A stretch of 64,000 bases of DNA from Cylindrospermum sp. NIES-4074 (GTDB lineage: Bacteria > Cyanobacteriota > Cyanobacteriia > Cyanobacteriales > Nostocaceae). Position 1 is the stretch's first letter. Each line of letters starts with the position of its first letter. Location: positions 3,989,177 through 4,053,176 of the forward strand of contig AP018269.1 in assembly GCA_003994795.1 (NCBI GenBank), given 5' to 3'. This document shows, in pieces, positions 9,743-19,816 of the stretch. The translations under genes and the position numbers were made by a program. The notes under the pieces are model-generated. The model was not told where the DNA came from. It saw only the letters and a program-made list of their open reading frames with translations, and ran no database searches.

Positions 9743-10531
9743 ATGAAAATTGCTGATTTAATTACCTGGTTTGAAGAATGGGCAAATCCGGCTTGGTGCG
9801 AAAGCTGGGATAATTGTGGTTGGCAGGTTGAACCAGGCGTTTTGCAGGCACAAGCACGGGTGTTGGTGTGTTTAACTCCTACTTTAGCAGTGATGCAAGA
9901 AGCGATCGCCAATAGTGCTAATTTAATTTTTGCCCATCATCCGCTGATTTTTTATCCCCCCAAGTCCCTCCGCAGTGGGGATGCGATCGCCGAAATGGTA
10001 CGATTAGCCTTTACTCATAATATCGGCATCTACAGCGCCCATACCAATTTTGACCAAGTGCAGGATGGGACTGCTGATGTTTTAGCTCAAATTTTACAAC
10101 TCAAGGAAGTTACTCCCATTGTACCTACCCAAGCAGGATTAGGATATGGGCGTGTTGGGTTGCTAGATTCTTCCGTGACATTGCAGCAATTACTCACGAT
10201 TATTCACACCCAACTAAAACCCCAAAAGTTGCTTTTGTCACCAAGTGCTGACTTACAGCAAATAATTTCGCGCGTTGCTGTTTTGGGTGGTTCTGGGGCT
10301 AATTTTATCTCAGCGGTAGTCAAAACCGGCGCCCAAGCTTATCTAACTTCTGACTGCAAGTTCCATCAGTTCCAAGAAAGCCGCGATCGCGCTTTGATTT
10401 TAATTGATGCTGGACATTATGCTACTGAACGCCCTGCTTGCGATCGCTTGGTAGGAAAATTTCAGTCTTTAAACCTAGATTGGGTGCAACTAAGTCAAAA
10501 AGATGAAGATTTCCGTCAGTTTTTTCCTTAA
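9743..10531 (+). CDS. Nif3-like dinuclear metal centre protein
   Basis: 262 residues from ATG 9743, which matches the family start MKIADLITWFEE; the GTG eight codons upstream is probably not used. Family signatures are ESWDNCGWQVEPG near 25, LIFAHHPLIFYPPKSL near 64 (metal-binding HH), YSAHTNFD near 98, and LGGSGANFISAV near 180. The C-terminal DAGHYATER supplies further metal ligands. The family binds two divalent metals and forms hexamers. Some members are annotated as GTP cyclohydrolase 1 type 2, but the true function is unsettled. Confidence 0.93.
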   Translation: MKIADLITWFEEWANPAWCESWDNCGWQVEPGVLQAQARVLVCLTPTLAVMQEAIANSANLIFAHHPLIFYPPKSLRSGDAIAEMVRLAFTHNIGIYSAHTNFDQVQDGTADVLAQILQLKEVTPIVPTQAGLGYGRVGLLDSSVTLQQLLTIIHTQLKPQKLLLSPSADLQQIISRVAVLGGSGANFISAVVKTGAQAYLTSDCKFHQFQESRDRALILIDAGHYATERPACDRLVGKFQSLNLDWVQLSQKDEDFRQFFP

Positions 10532-10718
10532 TTAAGCATTTATGCCCTTTATCCTATTTTCTCGGCATATAAAAAATAAGTAATTTATGGATAAGTTATG
10601 TATATTTTATTCTAAATTTATAATTTATTTTCACTCAGATAATGTAAAATATTTTATGGGTAAAGTTACAGTGCTTAAGTAATTAGGTGCGTTGGCCATA
10701 GCTTTGCCATTTTAAACT

Positions 10719-10734
10719 TGTGATCTAAATCACA
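10719..10734. promoter_or_regulatory. Perfect CRP-family binding palindrome
   Basis: TGTGATCTAAATCACA fits the CRP consensus TGTGA-N6-TCACA exactly and resembles the site reported for cyanobacterial cAMP receptor proteins such as SyCRP1 and AnCrpA. It lies 110 bp upstream of the 71-residue gene starting at 10844 and is the only such site noticed in the 312-bp gap. The rest of the gap is AT-rich with no coding frame seen. Confidence 0.65.
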
Positions 10735-10843
10735 AACATCCTGTAATAAGAATCACTAGTGTTGGTGGTTCCATATCAATGTAGTGAGGGGACAAAGCAT
10801 TCACACTAGAAATAATTAAATTGCTTACTATGCCCTAACTATC

Positions 10844-11059
10844 ATGATTCGCACACTCATTGAATCTGCTTTCCAAACTGGATGTCTTAGTGTTGAATCT
10901 GAGGGTCTACTCCATCAAGTACTGGCTACTAAGTGCTATCAGCCAGAGGATTTGGCAGATCTTGCAGCCTTATACGATGCAGTTCGAGCAGGTCGCATTA
11001 AACGAGAAGCAACCTCAAAACTGCAAATAGAATTTCCCTTATCTCCCAAAAGTCGCTAA
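10844..11059 (+). CDS. Small conserved cyanobacterial protein
   Basis: 71 residues, soluble, mostly helical: ESAFQTGCLSVESEGLL, then YQPEDLADLAALYDAVRAGR, then a basic tail ending LSPKSR. The middle resembles many short cyanobacterial proteins with a YxPEDLxxLxxLxxAxxxGRI pattern, but I know no function for them. The ATG is preceded by a long untranslated stretch containing a perfect CRP-type palindrome, which suggests cAMP-responsive or metabolic control. It stands alone on its transcript as far as can be seen. Confidence 0.7.
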   Translation: MIRTLIESAFQTGCLSVESEGLLHQVLATKCYQPEDLADLAALYDAVRAGRIKREATSKLQIEFPLSPKSR

Positions 11060-11260
11060 TACAAGGGTCTTAGGTGACTTTATCGCTGGATTATCGATGA
11101 AAAACAGACCTGTCACCGCACTTAAAAATCTTCAGTAACAACATTAAACTCAAAACTCTTTGGCTGTTGTTGTTTAAAACCGTGAAGGTCAGCAAGAGAA
11201 TGAGTTAAGATCAAATACATTAGGGGTAAATGTCAAGCCGAGTCCCCAGACTTCCCAATA

Positions 11261-11428
11261 ATGCCAATGATTACAAGTAGGCAACTCAAACAACCGCAAT
11301 CACAGCTTGTTTTGGAGTATTTATTATTACATAATGGTAGGAAGGACTCACCAACAGCTATTAACATGGTAAGAACAACTCCTGAATTGTTGGACTTCTA
11401 TGAAATAGAAATTCCCAAAGCAGGATAG
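11261..11428 (+). CDS. Possible small protein of 55 residues
   Basis: This short frame runs from ATG 11261 to TAG 11426-11428 in the 584-bp gap between two small genes. It starts MPMITSRQLKQPQSQLVLEY, continues with LLLHNGRKDSPTAINMVRTT, and ends PELLDFYEIEIPKAG. The composition is protein-like, with no long homopolymers and a charged, partly amphipathic pattern. There is no convincing ribosome binding site (CAATA upstream), no family is recognised, and an alternative ATG lies two codons in. It could equally be a chance frame. Confidence 0.3.
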   Translation: MPMITSRQLKQPQSQLVLEYLLLHNGRKDSPTAINMVRTTPELLDFYEIEIPKAG

Positions 11429-11643
11429 ACCCAAAAGAGATTGAGTTCCACCAGTACGGTAACTACTAAGTTTATGAGCCAATATCCCCTATATCTGACC
11501 ACTATTACTAAGTCGTTAGATTGGGTCAGGAAACGTACTTGTTCTGTACTGTGAAATTCTACCGCTTAAGGGTGTAATCTACTAGGGTAAGACCCAGATT
11601 TTGACCAGTTTAACTACGTTGTTTAAAAAGGCAGAAGCAGTAC

Positions 11644-11955
11644 ATGCTACACCGCAAAATTTATCAACTGTGTTGCGATGGGCGGGAGGTATGTGTATTT
11701 TTGCGGGATCAGCAGCGCTGGATTGAGCGCGCCCGCATCCTCGATATAGAGGGGGATTTAGTGACCCTACGCTATGAAACAGAAGAAGAGGACGAGATTT
11801 GTTCTTGGGAGGAGATGGTTCGCCTTGAAAGTATTGGCGCTGTAACCCAAAAATTAGCCTCGGTGCCGCGCGGTAATGTAGAACCTCTCATGACTGAAGA
11901 TTGTCCTGAAGCCGAGCGTATCCGTAACCGTTACACTGACTCTAATCCAGAATAA
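11644..11955 (+). CDS. Small conserved cyanobacterial protein (DUF6679-like)
   Basis: 103 residues beginning MLHRKIYQLCCDGREVCVFL. Acidic and soluble; the first 60 residues alternate in a way that suggests a small beta barrel (RARILDIEGDLVTLRYETEE), followed by EICSWEEMVRLESIGAVTQK and an acidic tail. The protein is very well conserved in filamentous cyanobacteria as far as I recall, but its function is unknown. It is preceded by a long untranslated region and ends 60 bp before the converging beta-CASP gene. Confidence 0.8.
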   Translation: MLHRKIYQLCCDGREVCVFLRDQQRWIERARILDIEGDLVTLRYETEEEDEICSWEEMVRLESIGAVTQKLASVPRGNVEPLMTEDCPEAERIRNRYTDSNPE

Positions 11956-12015
11956 TTAGCACTGGATTCCCTGTTATGGGTGCTGAGTCATCAATCCTGA
12001 CTCAGTATCCCTAAC

Positions 12016-13674
12016 TCAAGAATCAGGATTAACCAAGCGTTCAAAGGCAGGGCAGTAACCTTCAAGGGTGACTTTGAAGTTATATAAGGGGGAAGCGGAG
12101 TTCCAACACCGCTGCCCCCTTTGGTGTTTACAAGTACCGCAGCAATCTACATCCGACCATGTATAGCGATCGCTATTTTGGTTGAGTAACTCTCTTTGGG
12201 ATAACCCCCGCAATACAATTTCTTCACCTTGCCAACGAGCTTCAATTAAACCAGTATCAGCAAATTCTCGCCAACGAGTATTGGCTGTAATCGACTCGGG
12301 GAGAGTGATTGTGATTACTGTTCCCAACTCCGTCAATTCGCCTTCATAGTTAGTTTCTGGGGCTGCTGGTTGCAAAAATGTATCACCAATCGGCAGTTCT
12401 ACTAAAATCCCAGCGGACGGAGAATGAATATGATAGCGGTTTTGTAACTCTTCTAAGCCGGTTAAGTCAGCTAAGTAAGCAGGGGAACCGTGGACAAAAA
12501 CGACGTGCTGGGGTCGTAAATTATGAATTAGCTGGGTTGTACCAGGGCCATCACTATGTTGGGCGAGGAGATAGCTTTCAATAATCGTGGGTGCTGAATA
12601 TTCTTTGTTAACTTTTATATCAATTTTTTCTGGCAAGAGAATCAGCCAAGGCCCGGTATCGGGTTGGCAGTATTCACCCAAATCTACCGTCGAATCGGTG
12701 AGGATAATACAGGGTGATTTGCCCACAGCAGCACGTCTGTCTGGCTGTAATCGCCGCACACGAGGACGTACTCGTTCATCCCAAAACAAAGGTTGATGAC
12801 GGGCGAAGTTCTGGACTGATGGGGGAAGATGCGGTAACAGTTCTAGATAAGCATCACACCCAGTAGCTACAGCACCATCAACCCAGATATCTAAATCCCT
12901 GCCTGTGAAATAGTGATGAGAGCGTAACAGCATCAGCAGTTCTTGGCCCAATCCTAAAGCAGGTGTGGGCAAAAGTACAGAACAGCGATCAGATATTGCT
13001 CGGTTAATTCGTTCAGCTAGTTGATTTTCTTGGTTACGGCGGTGGGGATGACGAGATGTGCCATAAGTACCTTCAATAATCAACACATCCAACTCTAATC
13101 CCCGCAATTCCTCTAAACGCAAACCTTCTACCAGCCGGGAGTTAGATAAGAAAAAATCTCCTGTATATAGGAGTTTGTAAGAGCGTTCTGGGGTAGTGTA
13201 AGTAAGCAGAACGGCTACAGCCCCTGGTAAATGCCCTGCGGGAAATAATTCCGCCACCAAACCCTCGTGAAATTCCACAGGCGATCGCAACGGTAACGCT
13301 TGACAAAATGCTGGAATTGCGTGCGGGTCTTGCTCTTGCCAATTTAGGGGCAATAACTTGCTAGTCACTTCACTAGCATAGATGGGTAATAGTGGGAAAG
13401 CTTGATGCAGTGCCAGCAAACCTCTGGCGTGGTCTGGATGGGCATGACTAATTAAGACTAAATCTGCTGGTAGACCTGCGGCTGAATTAGTTAGTCGTCT
13501 CGTCAGTGATGAAATATCCCCTAAACCACAGTCTAACAGGATACGGTGCGGCCCCATCCGCACTAATAAACATATACCCTCATCCTGATGCTGGACACTA
13601 TAGGGTAAACACTCTAATTCACTAGTTGCTTCCCCTGCATCAAGGCGAGAGGATGGCGACAGATTATCCCTCAT
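12016..13674 (-). CDS. Metallo-beta-lactamase/beta-CASP fold nuclease-like protein
   Basis: 552 residues. The N-terminal MBL domain has the zinc motif ISHAHPDHARG near 78 (HxHxDH) and LYTGDFF near 170. A beta-CASP insert follows (LPTPALGLGQELLMLLRSH near 235). The late motifs are AQHSDGPGTTQLI near 370 and VVFVHGSPAYL near 390. This is the architecture of RNA-processing exonucleases and of YSH1/CPSF73-like proteins. The C-terminal 60 residues hold a cysteine cluster (CCGTCKHQRGQRCW plus a later YCPAF) that could bind a metal and is not part of the core family. The start is well supported: GGGGAGGAG lies just before the ATG. RNA substrate unknown. Confidence 0.85.
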   Translation of the reverse strand: MRDNLSPSSRLDAGEATSELECLPYSVQHQDEGICLLVRMGPHRILLDCGLGDISSLTRRLTNSAAGLPADLVLISHAHPDHARGLLALHQAFPLLPIYASEVTSKLLPLNWQEQDPHAIPAFCQALPLRSPVEFHEGLVAELFPAGHLPGAVAVLLTYTTPERSYKLLYTGDFFLSNSRLVEGLRLEELRGLELDVLIIEGTYGTSRHPHRRNQENQLAERINRAISDRCSVLLPTPALGLGQELLMLLRSHHYFTGRDLDIWVDGAVATGCDAYLELLPHLPPSVQNFARHQPLFWDERVRPRVRRLQPDRRAAVGKSPCIILTDSTVDLGEYCQPDTGPWLILLPEKIDIKVNKEYSAPTIIESYLLAQHSDGPGTTQLIHNLRPQHVVFVHGSPAYLADLTGLEELQNRYHIHSPSAGILVELPIGDTFLQPAAPETNYEGELTELGTVITITLPESITANTRWREFADTGLIEARWQGEEIVLRGLSQRELLNQNSDRYTWSDVDCCGTCKHQRGQRCWNSASPLYNFKVTLEGYCPAFERLVNPDS

Positions 13675-14814
13675 ACTCTCCTCCCCTCAAACTTTTTTGT
13701 CTTGGAAATATCACAAAAACCAAGGGTTGCGCGGATTTTGGTATTGTGAATTAGGGGTAGTTTGATTATGCGCCCCTACACCCGAAGAATGCAGATTTTT
13801 GATGGGGGAGGACGCCGCCACCGAACCCATGTTGGTTAATAAACAGGGTGTTTGCCTCTGGCTGTTTTCTCTACCGATATCCTAAAAGTTAGTAATCCTC
13901 ACACCCTATGGAAAGCCTTTACAGACCTTTCTCAGTGTGCAGAACCATTGCCATGATAGTTATCTGAGTCATAAAATCCATTTTTCGTGCCAAAGAACAA
14001 GCACGAAACCGTAAATATAACTGTTAGTCCCACTAAAATCAGCTTTACATCCATTTGTTTGCTGCCCTTGACTAAAGACTTTTTTATCTTAATAGAATGC
14101 TTCTGTATTCGGGGGAAATCGCTAGAAAATCTTTACTATGCTTGGGTAGATTGGGCAATAGGTAGATTTACTCTAAATAATCTAAATTGTAGAACTTTTC
14201 GGTTCAACTGTCTATATATGTAATGAGCAGAAATGAATTAATAAACGATCGCTCCTCCATTTCAGGAGTGCGATCGGCACTAAGAGCTTTAATCAATTAC
14301 GAAAATCATACTACTCACACTGGTGTTTAGGGTTGTAGTGCCAGCACCAGCAAGGGATAGAGCCATCAAGTGTCAGCACCAGCAAGTGCCGCACCCATCA
14401 GTATTATTTATACTTGAATCTATATTATGGGGTCAAATTGTTTTAGGTGCTCTATCACAATTTTAGTTAATTATTCTGCATTCTAGGACACCACTTACAA
14501 GAGCTTAAAGCTCAAAAAACAGATTAGCATCTGCCTTCAGGCAGAGATTAATTCACTTCAACCTCAAGAAACTTGATTTCGAGGATGACTGTATTCACGA
14601 GACAAATGTATAGCAGGGAACAGGCTTGAAAGTTTCTTGGTGTCCGTGTTTTCTGATTAGTTCATGTCCTAACCTACCTGACAACTGCGGTACATCCCAA
14701 AATGTTTGACAAGTAATAATACTCAGGCGATTACAGTGAATTTTCTCTGTCAAACTCGCGTTAAAAGAGTGCCGCCCTAAGTTATTATCATCAAGCAGTT
14801 TTCAGAACTATGTA
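13675..14814. other. Long intergenic region without a convincing gene
   Basis: 1140 bp between the divergent beta-CASP and PBP4 genes. A 78-codon GTG-initiated frame at 13987-14223 is Cys/Phe/Leu-rich, has no ribosome binding site and looks spurious. Small hairpins are visible: a HIP1-based imperfect stem at about 14245-14275 and TCTGCC-TTCA-GGCAGA near 14534. CAGCACCAGCAAG occurs twice, near 14340 and 14372. The region probably holds promoters for both flanking genes and may encode an unrecognised small RNA. Confidence 0.5.
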
Positions 14815-16278
14815 ATGTCAAAGAAGATTAGTATTGGCTTGACGCTGCTGTTACTGGGTACTCACATTGGTATCACCCAGCAAGCAAGCACAGCACAAAC
14901 CCCAGTTGCACCAGCAACTACCAGACAATCAATTTGTCCTGCTCAAGTGGGTACAGCTGTAGATGCGGTGCTAAATCGGCCTTTATTTAGGCGATCGCAT
15001 TGGGGCATTTTAGTACAACCCCTGTCATCTGAGCAAACTCTTTATAGTCGGGATGCCGAGAAATACTTTATTCCTGCTTCTAATACCAAACTCTTAACCA
15101 CAGCTGCTGCATTACAGCAATTGGGTGCAAACTTTCGCTTTCGCACCTCTGTTTATCGCCATAGAGATGGTGTTTTGCGTGTCGTGGGTAGAGGAGATCC
15201 CAGTTTAACAGATGCTCAATTGCAAACATTAGCACAGCAATTAAAACAGCAAGGCATTACGGAAATAAAGCAGTTGATTGCCGATGATAGTTATATTCAA
15301 GGGGACATTGTTAACCCCACATGGCAATGGGAAGATGTGCAATCAGATTATGGTGCACCAGTTAGTAGCTTTATTTTGAATGAAAATGTTTTTAGCTTCA
15401 AGCTTCTGCCGCAAACAGTGGGTAGAAATTCACAAATAGTGTGGAATGATGCCAACGAAGCAAAACAATGGGGAATCATTAATCAGTCAGTAACCGTTGC
15501 CCAAAATCAACCAACAAACATCAACATTACCCGCGATTTATCAGGAACAGTATTACGAATTAAAGGACAACTAGCAGCGAATTCTGAACCATATTTAGCA
15601 AATTTGCCAGTAATTGATCCTAATCAATACTTCTTGCGGCGTTTTGGCATAGCTTTAGCAACAGAAAAAATTTCTTTAGGACAAACATTAGTAGTTAATG
15701 GTGGTACTAATCAACAGGAAGTTGCATCTGTAGAATCGCCTCCTTTATCTGAATTATTAACAGAGACAAATATCAATAGTAATAATCTTTATGCTGAGGC
15801 ATTATTGAGAGCCTTAGCTTTTAAGAAAACCGAAAAGCAAAATCAAAGTAGCGCCGATGTAGGTTTAGAAATTGTCAAAGCAAGTTTAACTCAATTGGGA
15901 GTTAATGCAGCCAATTATGTTCTGGCAGATGGTTCTGGTTTATCACGTCGTAACTTAGTGACTCCAGAGGCTTTGGTACAAACTTTGCAGGGAATGGCGA
16001 AAACACCAGCAGCAAATTTATATCGTGCTTCTTTACCTGTAGCGGGAAAAAGCGGTACTCTAAAAAGTCGTTTTCTTAAAACATCTGCCGAGGGAATTGT
16101 GCAAGCAAAGACAGGCACACTGAGAGGTGTAGTTACTCTTTCTGGATATTTGGATGCACCTCAATATGAGCCTTTAGCTTTCAGCATTATGGTTAACCAA
16201 TCTGAACAGCCAGCCAATGTTATTAGGGAAGGAATTGATGAGATTGTGGTGTTATTAACGCAGTTGCGGCGGTGTTAA
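14815..16278 (+). CDS. dacB: D-alanyl-D-alanine carboxypeptidase/endopeptidase, PBP4 (S13) family
   Basis: 487 residues. An N-terminal signal peptide (hydrophobic residues 6-20, then AQTPVAPA) sends it to the periplasm. The three penicillin-binding motifs are present: SxxK as SNTK near residue 85, SxN as SNN near 323, and KTG in QAKTGTLRGV near 433. The long insert between SxxK and SxN is typical of PBP4 rather than PBP5. It should trim or cut peptidoglycan cross-links during growth. Its transcript appears to end at the hairpin at 16327-16352. Confidence 0.93.
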   Translation: MSKKISIGLTLLLLGTHIGITQQASTAQTPVAPATTRQSICPAQVGTAVDAVLNRPLFRRSHWGILVQPLSSEQTLYSRDAEKYFIPASNTKLLTTAAALQQLGANFRFRTSVYRHRDGVLRVVGRGDPSLTDAQLQTLAQQLKQQGITEIKQLIADDSYIQGDIVNPTWQWEDVQSDYGAPVSSFILNENVFSFKLLPQTVGRNSQIVWNDANEAKQWGIINQSVTVAQNQPTNINITRDLSGTVLRIKGQLAANSEPYLANLPVIDPNQYFLRRFGIALATEKISLGQTLVVNGGTNQQEVASVESPPLSELLTETNINSNNLYAEALLRALAFKKTEKQNQSSADVGLEIVKASLTQLGVNAANYVLADGSGLSRRNLVTPEALVQTLQGMAKTPAANLYRASLPVAGKSGTLKSRFLKTSAEGIVQAKTGTLRGVVTLSGYLDAPQYEPLAFSIMVNQSEQPANVIREGIDEIVVLLTQLRRC

Positions 16279-16326
16279 TTTCATTGCTGAAAAATTCTTT
16301 CTTAGGAGGAAAATCATAATTTACAG

Positions 16327-16352
16327 GGTGGGTCATACCCACCAATTTTTTT
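16327..16352 (+). terminator. Rho-independent terminator of the PBP4 gene
   Basis: GGTGGGT-CAT-ACCCACC forms a 7-bp perfect stem with a 3-base loop, followed by AA and seven T residues. It sits 49 bp after the stop codon. Confidence 0.85.
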
Positions 16353-16419
16353 AGCAAATTATGTTACTTTTGCAGCTTATATCAAGTCCGGATAATTAGT
16401 TAGCATAAAACTTTTATTA

Positions 16420-16630
16420 GTAGGTTGGGTTGTACGAAGTGAAACCCAACATTCAGACAGGTTGTGTTGGGTTATGCCTCCGGCACGCTGTTCGCGTTCG
16501 TCCCTCAAACGCCAGTTGCTTTAAGTCGGCAGAGCCGACGACAGTCGCCTCTCTACGAGACGCTACGCGAACAAGTCGGGAAACCCGCCCACGGCGCTGT
16601 CTCCCCAACGCACTGGCTCCCCAACCTACA
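16420..16630. repeat. Miniature inverted-repeat element enclosing REP-like sequence
   Basis: GTAGGTTGGG at the left end is matched by CCCAACCTAC at the right end, 211 bp apart. Near the left end GTTGGGTT and AAACCCAAC form a second hairpin. The middle is GC-rich and contains short palindromes of the kind dispersed in Nostocales genomes (GCCTCCGGCACGC, AGTCGGCAGAGCCGAC, TCTACGAGACGCTACGCG). It has no open frame of protein-like composition. Confidence 0.7.
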
Positions 16631-16667
16631 TTTAATTATAAGTATTTAACCGGACATGATATTAATT

Positions 16668-16900
16668 ATCTGTGTTTATCTGTGTAGCCTGCGGCAAGCC
16701 CTCCGGGTGATGCCTCCGGCACGCCTGACGGCGAACACCAGTCGCTCATGGGGAGCCACTGCGTTGGACGGGTTCCCCGGCTTAAAGCACGTGGCGTGGA
16801 AACCCCCTGACGCTCGCGGACTCGCTAACGCTACGCTATCGCGCAGCGTCTCGTAGAGAAGACCGCGCTGGTTCACCGCTTTGCGTCTACATCTGTGGTT
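16668..16900. repeat. ATCTGTGTTT repeat split by a GC-rich REP-like block
   Basis: The left part reads ATCTGTGTTTATCTGTGT (16668-16685) and the right part ATCTGTGGTT (16891-16900). Together they rebuild the reverse complement of the repeat core seen intact at about 3988-4020. The roughly 205 bp between them is GC-rich, full of short palindromes, and shares GCCTCCGGCACGC and GCGTCTCGTAGAG-type motifs with the element at 16420-16630. This looks like an insertion of a REP-type sequence into an older dispersed repeat. Confidence 0.65.
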
Positions 16901-16969
16901 CTAAACCTCTTAAAATCATATTTTTATAATCATAGGAATAAAGCTGCGTGTCGCACTCAATGTAAGATT

Positions 16970-17035
16970 GTAGGGTGCGTCAGATGCCGAAAATCTGTGA
17001 CTTGTTACCGAATTATCGAGTCTGATGCACCCTAC
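16970..17035. repeat. 66-bp inverted repeat, GTAGGGTGCGT family
   Basis: GTAGGGTGCGTCAGA at the left faces TCTGATGCACCCTAC at the right. Its ends match the element at 32567-32646 (GTAGGGTGTGTT...AACACACCCTAC), so both belong to one dispersed family. It lies just after the end of the FHA gene and could act as a transcription stop for it. Confidence 0.75.
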
Positions 17036-17075
17036 TAATAGGCTAGTTGCATCAGTCCTAAATCAGTTTGGTAAA

Positions 17076-17861
17076 TTATTTTTTAATCAACTCCTGAAGC
17101 GATCGCCAATCGTAACCCAAAACCTGCCCCGAACTCAGCAGTTGATATCCAGCTAGGAACAAAGTAAAGGAGCCGATCAGCACCAGAAGGTTTACTGTAG
17201 CGTATCCAAAACCAGTCCAGAGAATCACACCCATACCTATGGCAATCAAAAGCCATCCTAAATTATGGTTGAACCGCTTTTGAAAAAGAAGGTAAACTCC
17301 AGCCATACAGACAAGAATACCAGGGAGACGGATATAAACACCAACATTAATACTTCCAGTTAAAATTGCAATTCCTGCAACCATTAAAGCCAAACCGAGC
17401 AGTTTACTTGTTTTGTCTACGGGAGTTGGTTGACTGTTAGCAGCAACTGATGGCTGGAGTGCTGTAGGATTTGTTGTAGATGGAACTTTTGCTGAATGAC
17501 GTTGTTTATTTTGGAAAATAAATGTGATTTTATTCCCTTGTCCGAGGTCGATTCTATCTCCTAAATTTAGTAAATAGGGAGTTCTCGCTTCTAGCTTAGT
17601 GTTATTGACAAATGTTCCGTTAGAGCTTCCCAAATCTTCAATGAAGTAAATATTTCCTGTTACCTGAATTTGTGCATGAATGCGAGAAGCCACATCTGCA
17701 TCTGGCAAAAGAGAAACATCAATATCTGGTGTAGTTTGGTCATTTGGCTTACCGATGCGAATTATAGCCAAATTTGGGGGTAAATCAAAAGCAGTATTAC
17801 TTTGGAGATGAAATAACTCTAAACTAAACTCGGTGCTATTAATTGTATTTAAGTTTTGCAT
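17076..17861 (-). CDS. FHA-domain membrane protein
   Basis: 261 residues from ATG 17861; AAAGAAG precedes it, and the TTG 15 codons upstream has no support. Residues about 25-105 form an FHA domain (phosphothreonine reader): IIRIGK, SRIHAQI, FIEDLGSSNGTFVNN, YLLNLGDRIDLG. After a Pro/Thr/Ser linker the C-terminal half is hydrophobic, with about four to five membrane helices (LGLALMVAGIAILTG, LLIAIGMGVILWTGFGYA). It would place a phosphopeptide-binding module on the cytoplasmic face of a membrane, possibly downstream of Ser/Thr kinases such as the two in this window (inference). It is divergent from hetR. Confidence 0.85.
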   Translation of the reverse strand: MQNLNTINSTEFSLELFHLQSNTAFDLPPNLAIIRIGKPNDQTTPDIDVSLLPDADVASRIHAQIQVTGNIYFIEDLGSSNGTFVNNTKLEARTPYLLNLGDRIDLGQGNKITFIFQNKQRHSAKVPSTTNPTALQPSVAANSQPTPVDKTSKLLGLALMVAGIAILTGSINVGVYIRLPGILVCMAGVYLLFQKRFNHNLGWLLIAIGMGVILWTGFGYATVNLLVLIGSFTLFLAGYQLLSSGQVLGYDWRSLQELIKK

Positions 17862-19545
<1,684 letters not shown>

Positions 19546-19551
19546 TATTTC

Positions 19552-19579
19552 AAAAGTCAGAAGCAATCTTCTGACTTTT
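19552..19579 (+). terminator. hetR terminator hairpin
   Basis: AAAAGTCAGAAG-CAAT-CTTCTGACTTTT is a perfect 12-bp stem with a 4-base loop, beginning 7 bp after the hetR stop codon. The T residues ending the stem act as a short U-tract. Confidence 0.85.
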
Positions 19580-19674
19580 GATTAAAGTATTTGCGCCAAA
19601 ATCCCTGTATTTTACTTGAGGATGTTGGCGCAAGTGTTTTTTGAGGATATCATGTCCAGCAATTCACCAATAAT

Positions 19675-19702
19675 GTAGAGACGTTGTATACAACGTCTCT
19701 AC
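19675..19702. repeat. 28-bp perfect palindrome GTAGAGACGTTG
   Basis: GTAGAGACGTTG-TATA-CAACGTCTCTAC is fully self-complementary. The same palindrome, usually with a CATG or TATA centre, is dispersed widely in cyanobacterial genomes as I recall. It lies between the converging hetR and cysteine-repeat genes. Confidence 0.85.
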
Positions 19703-19816
19703 ACCAGTTGATGGTCATAACACCAAGGGTATTGGGTTATAACTGACCACTGTTGGTAGTGAGCGGCCCTCATCCCATATCGAGAAGGATGAGCCTCTCC
19801 TCTGCCCTCTGATCAT

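Noticed and set aside
13885..13900. TCCTCACACC, the core of the cyanobacterial small RNA Yfr1
   Set aside because: The flanking hairpins and terminator that define Yfr1 are absent, and the 5' AC of the ultraconserved ACTCCTCACACC is changed.
13987..14223. 78-codon ORF between the beta-CASP and PBP4 genes
   Set aside because: GTG start without a ribosome binding site and a composition rich in Phe, Cys and Leu typical of AT-rich non-coding DNA.
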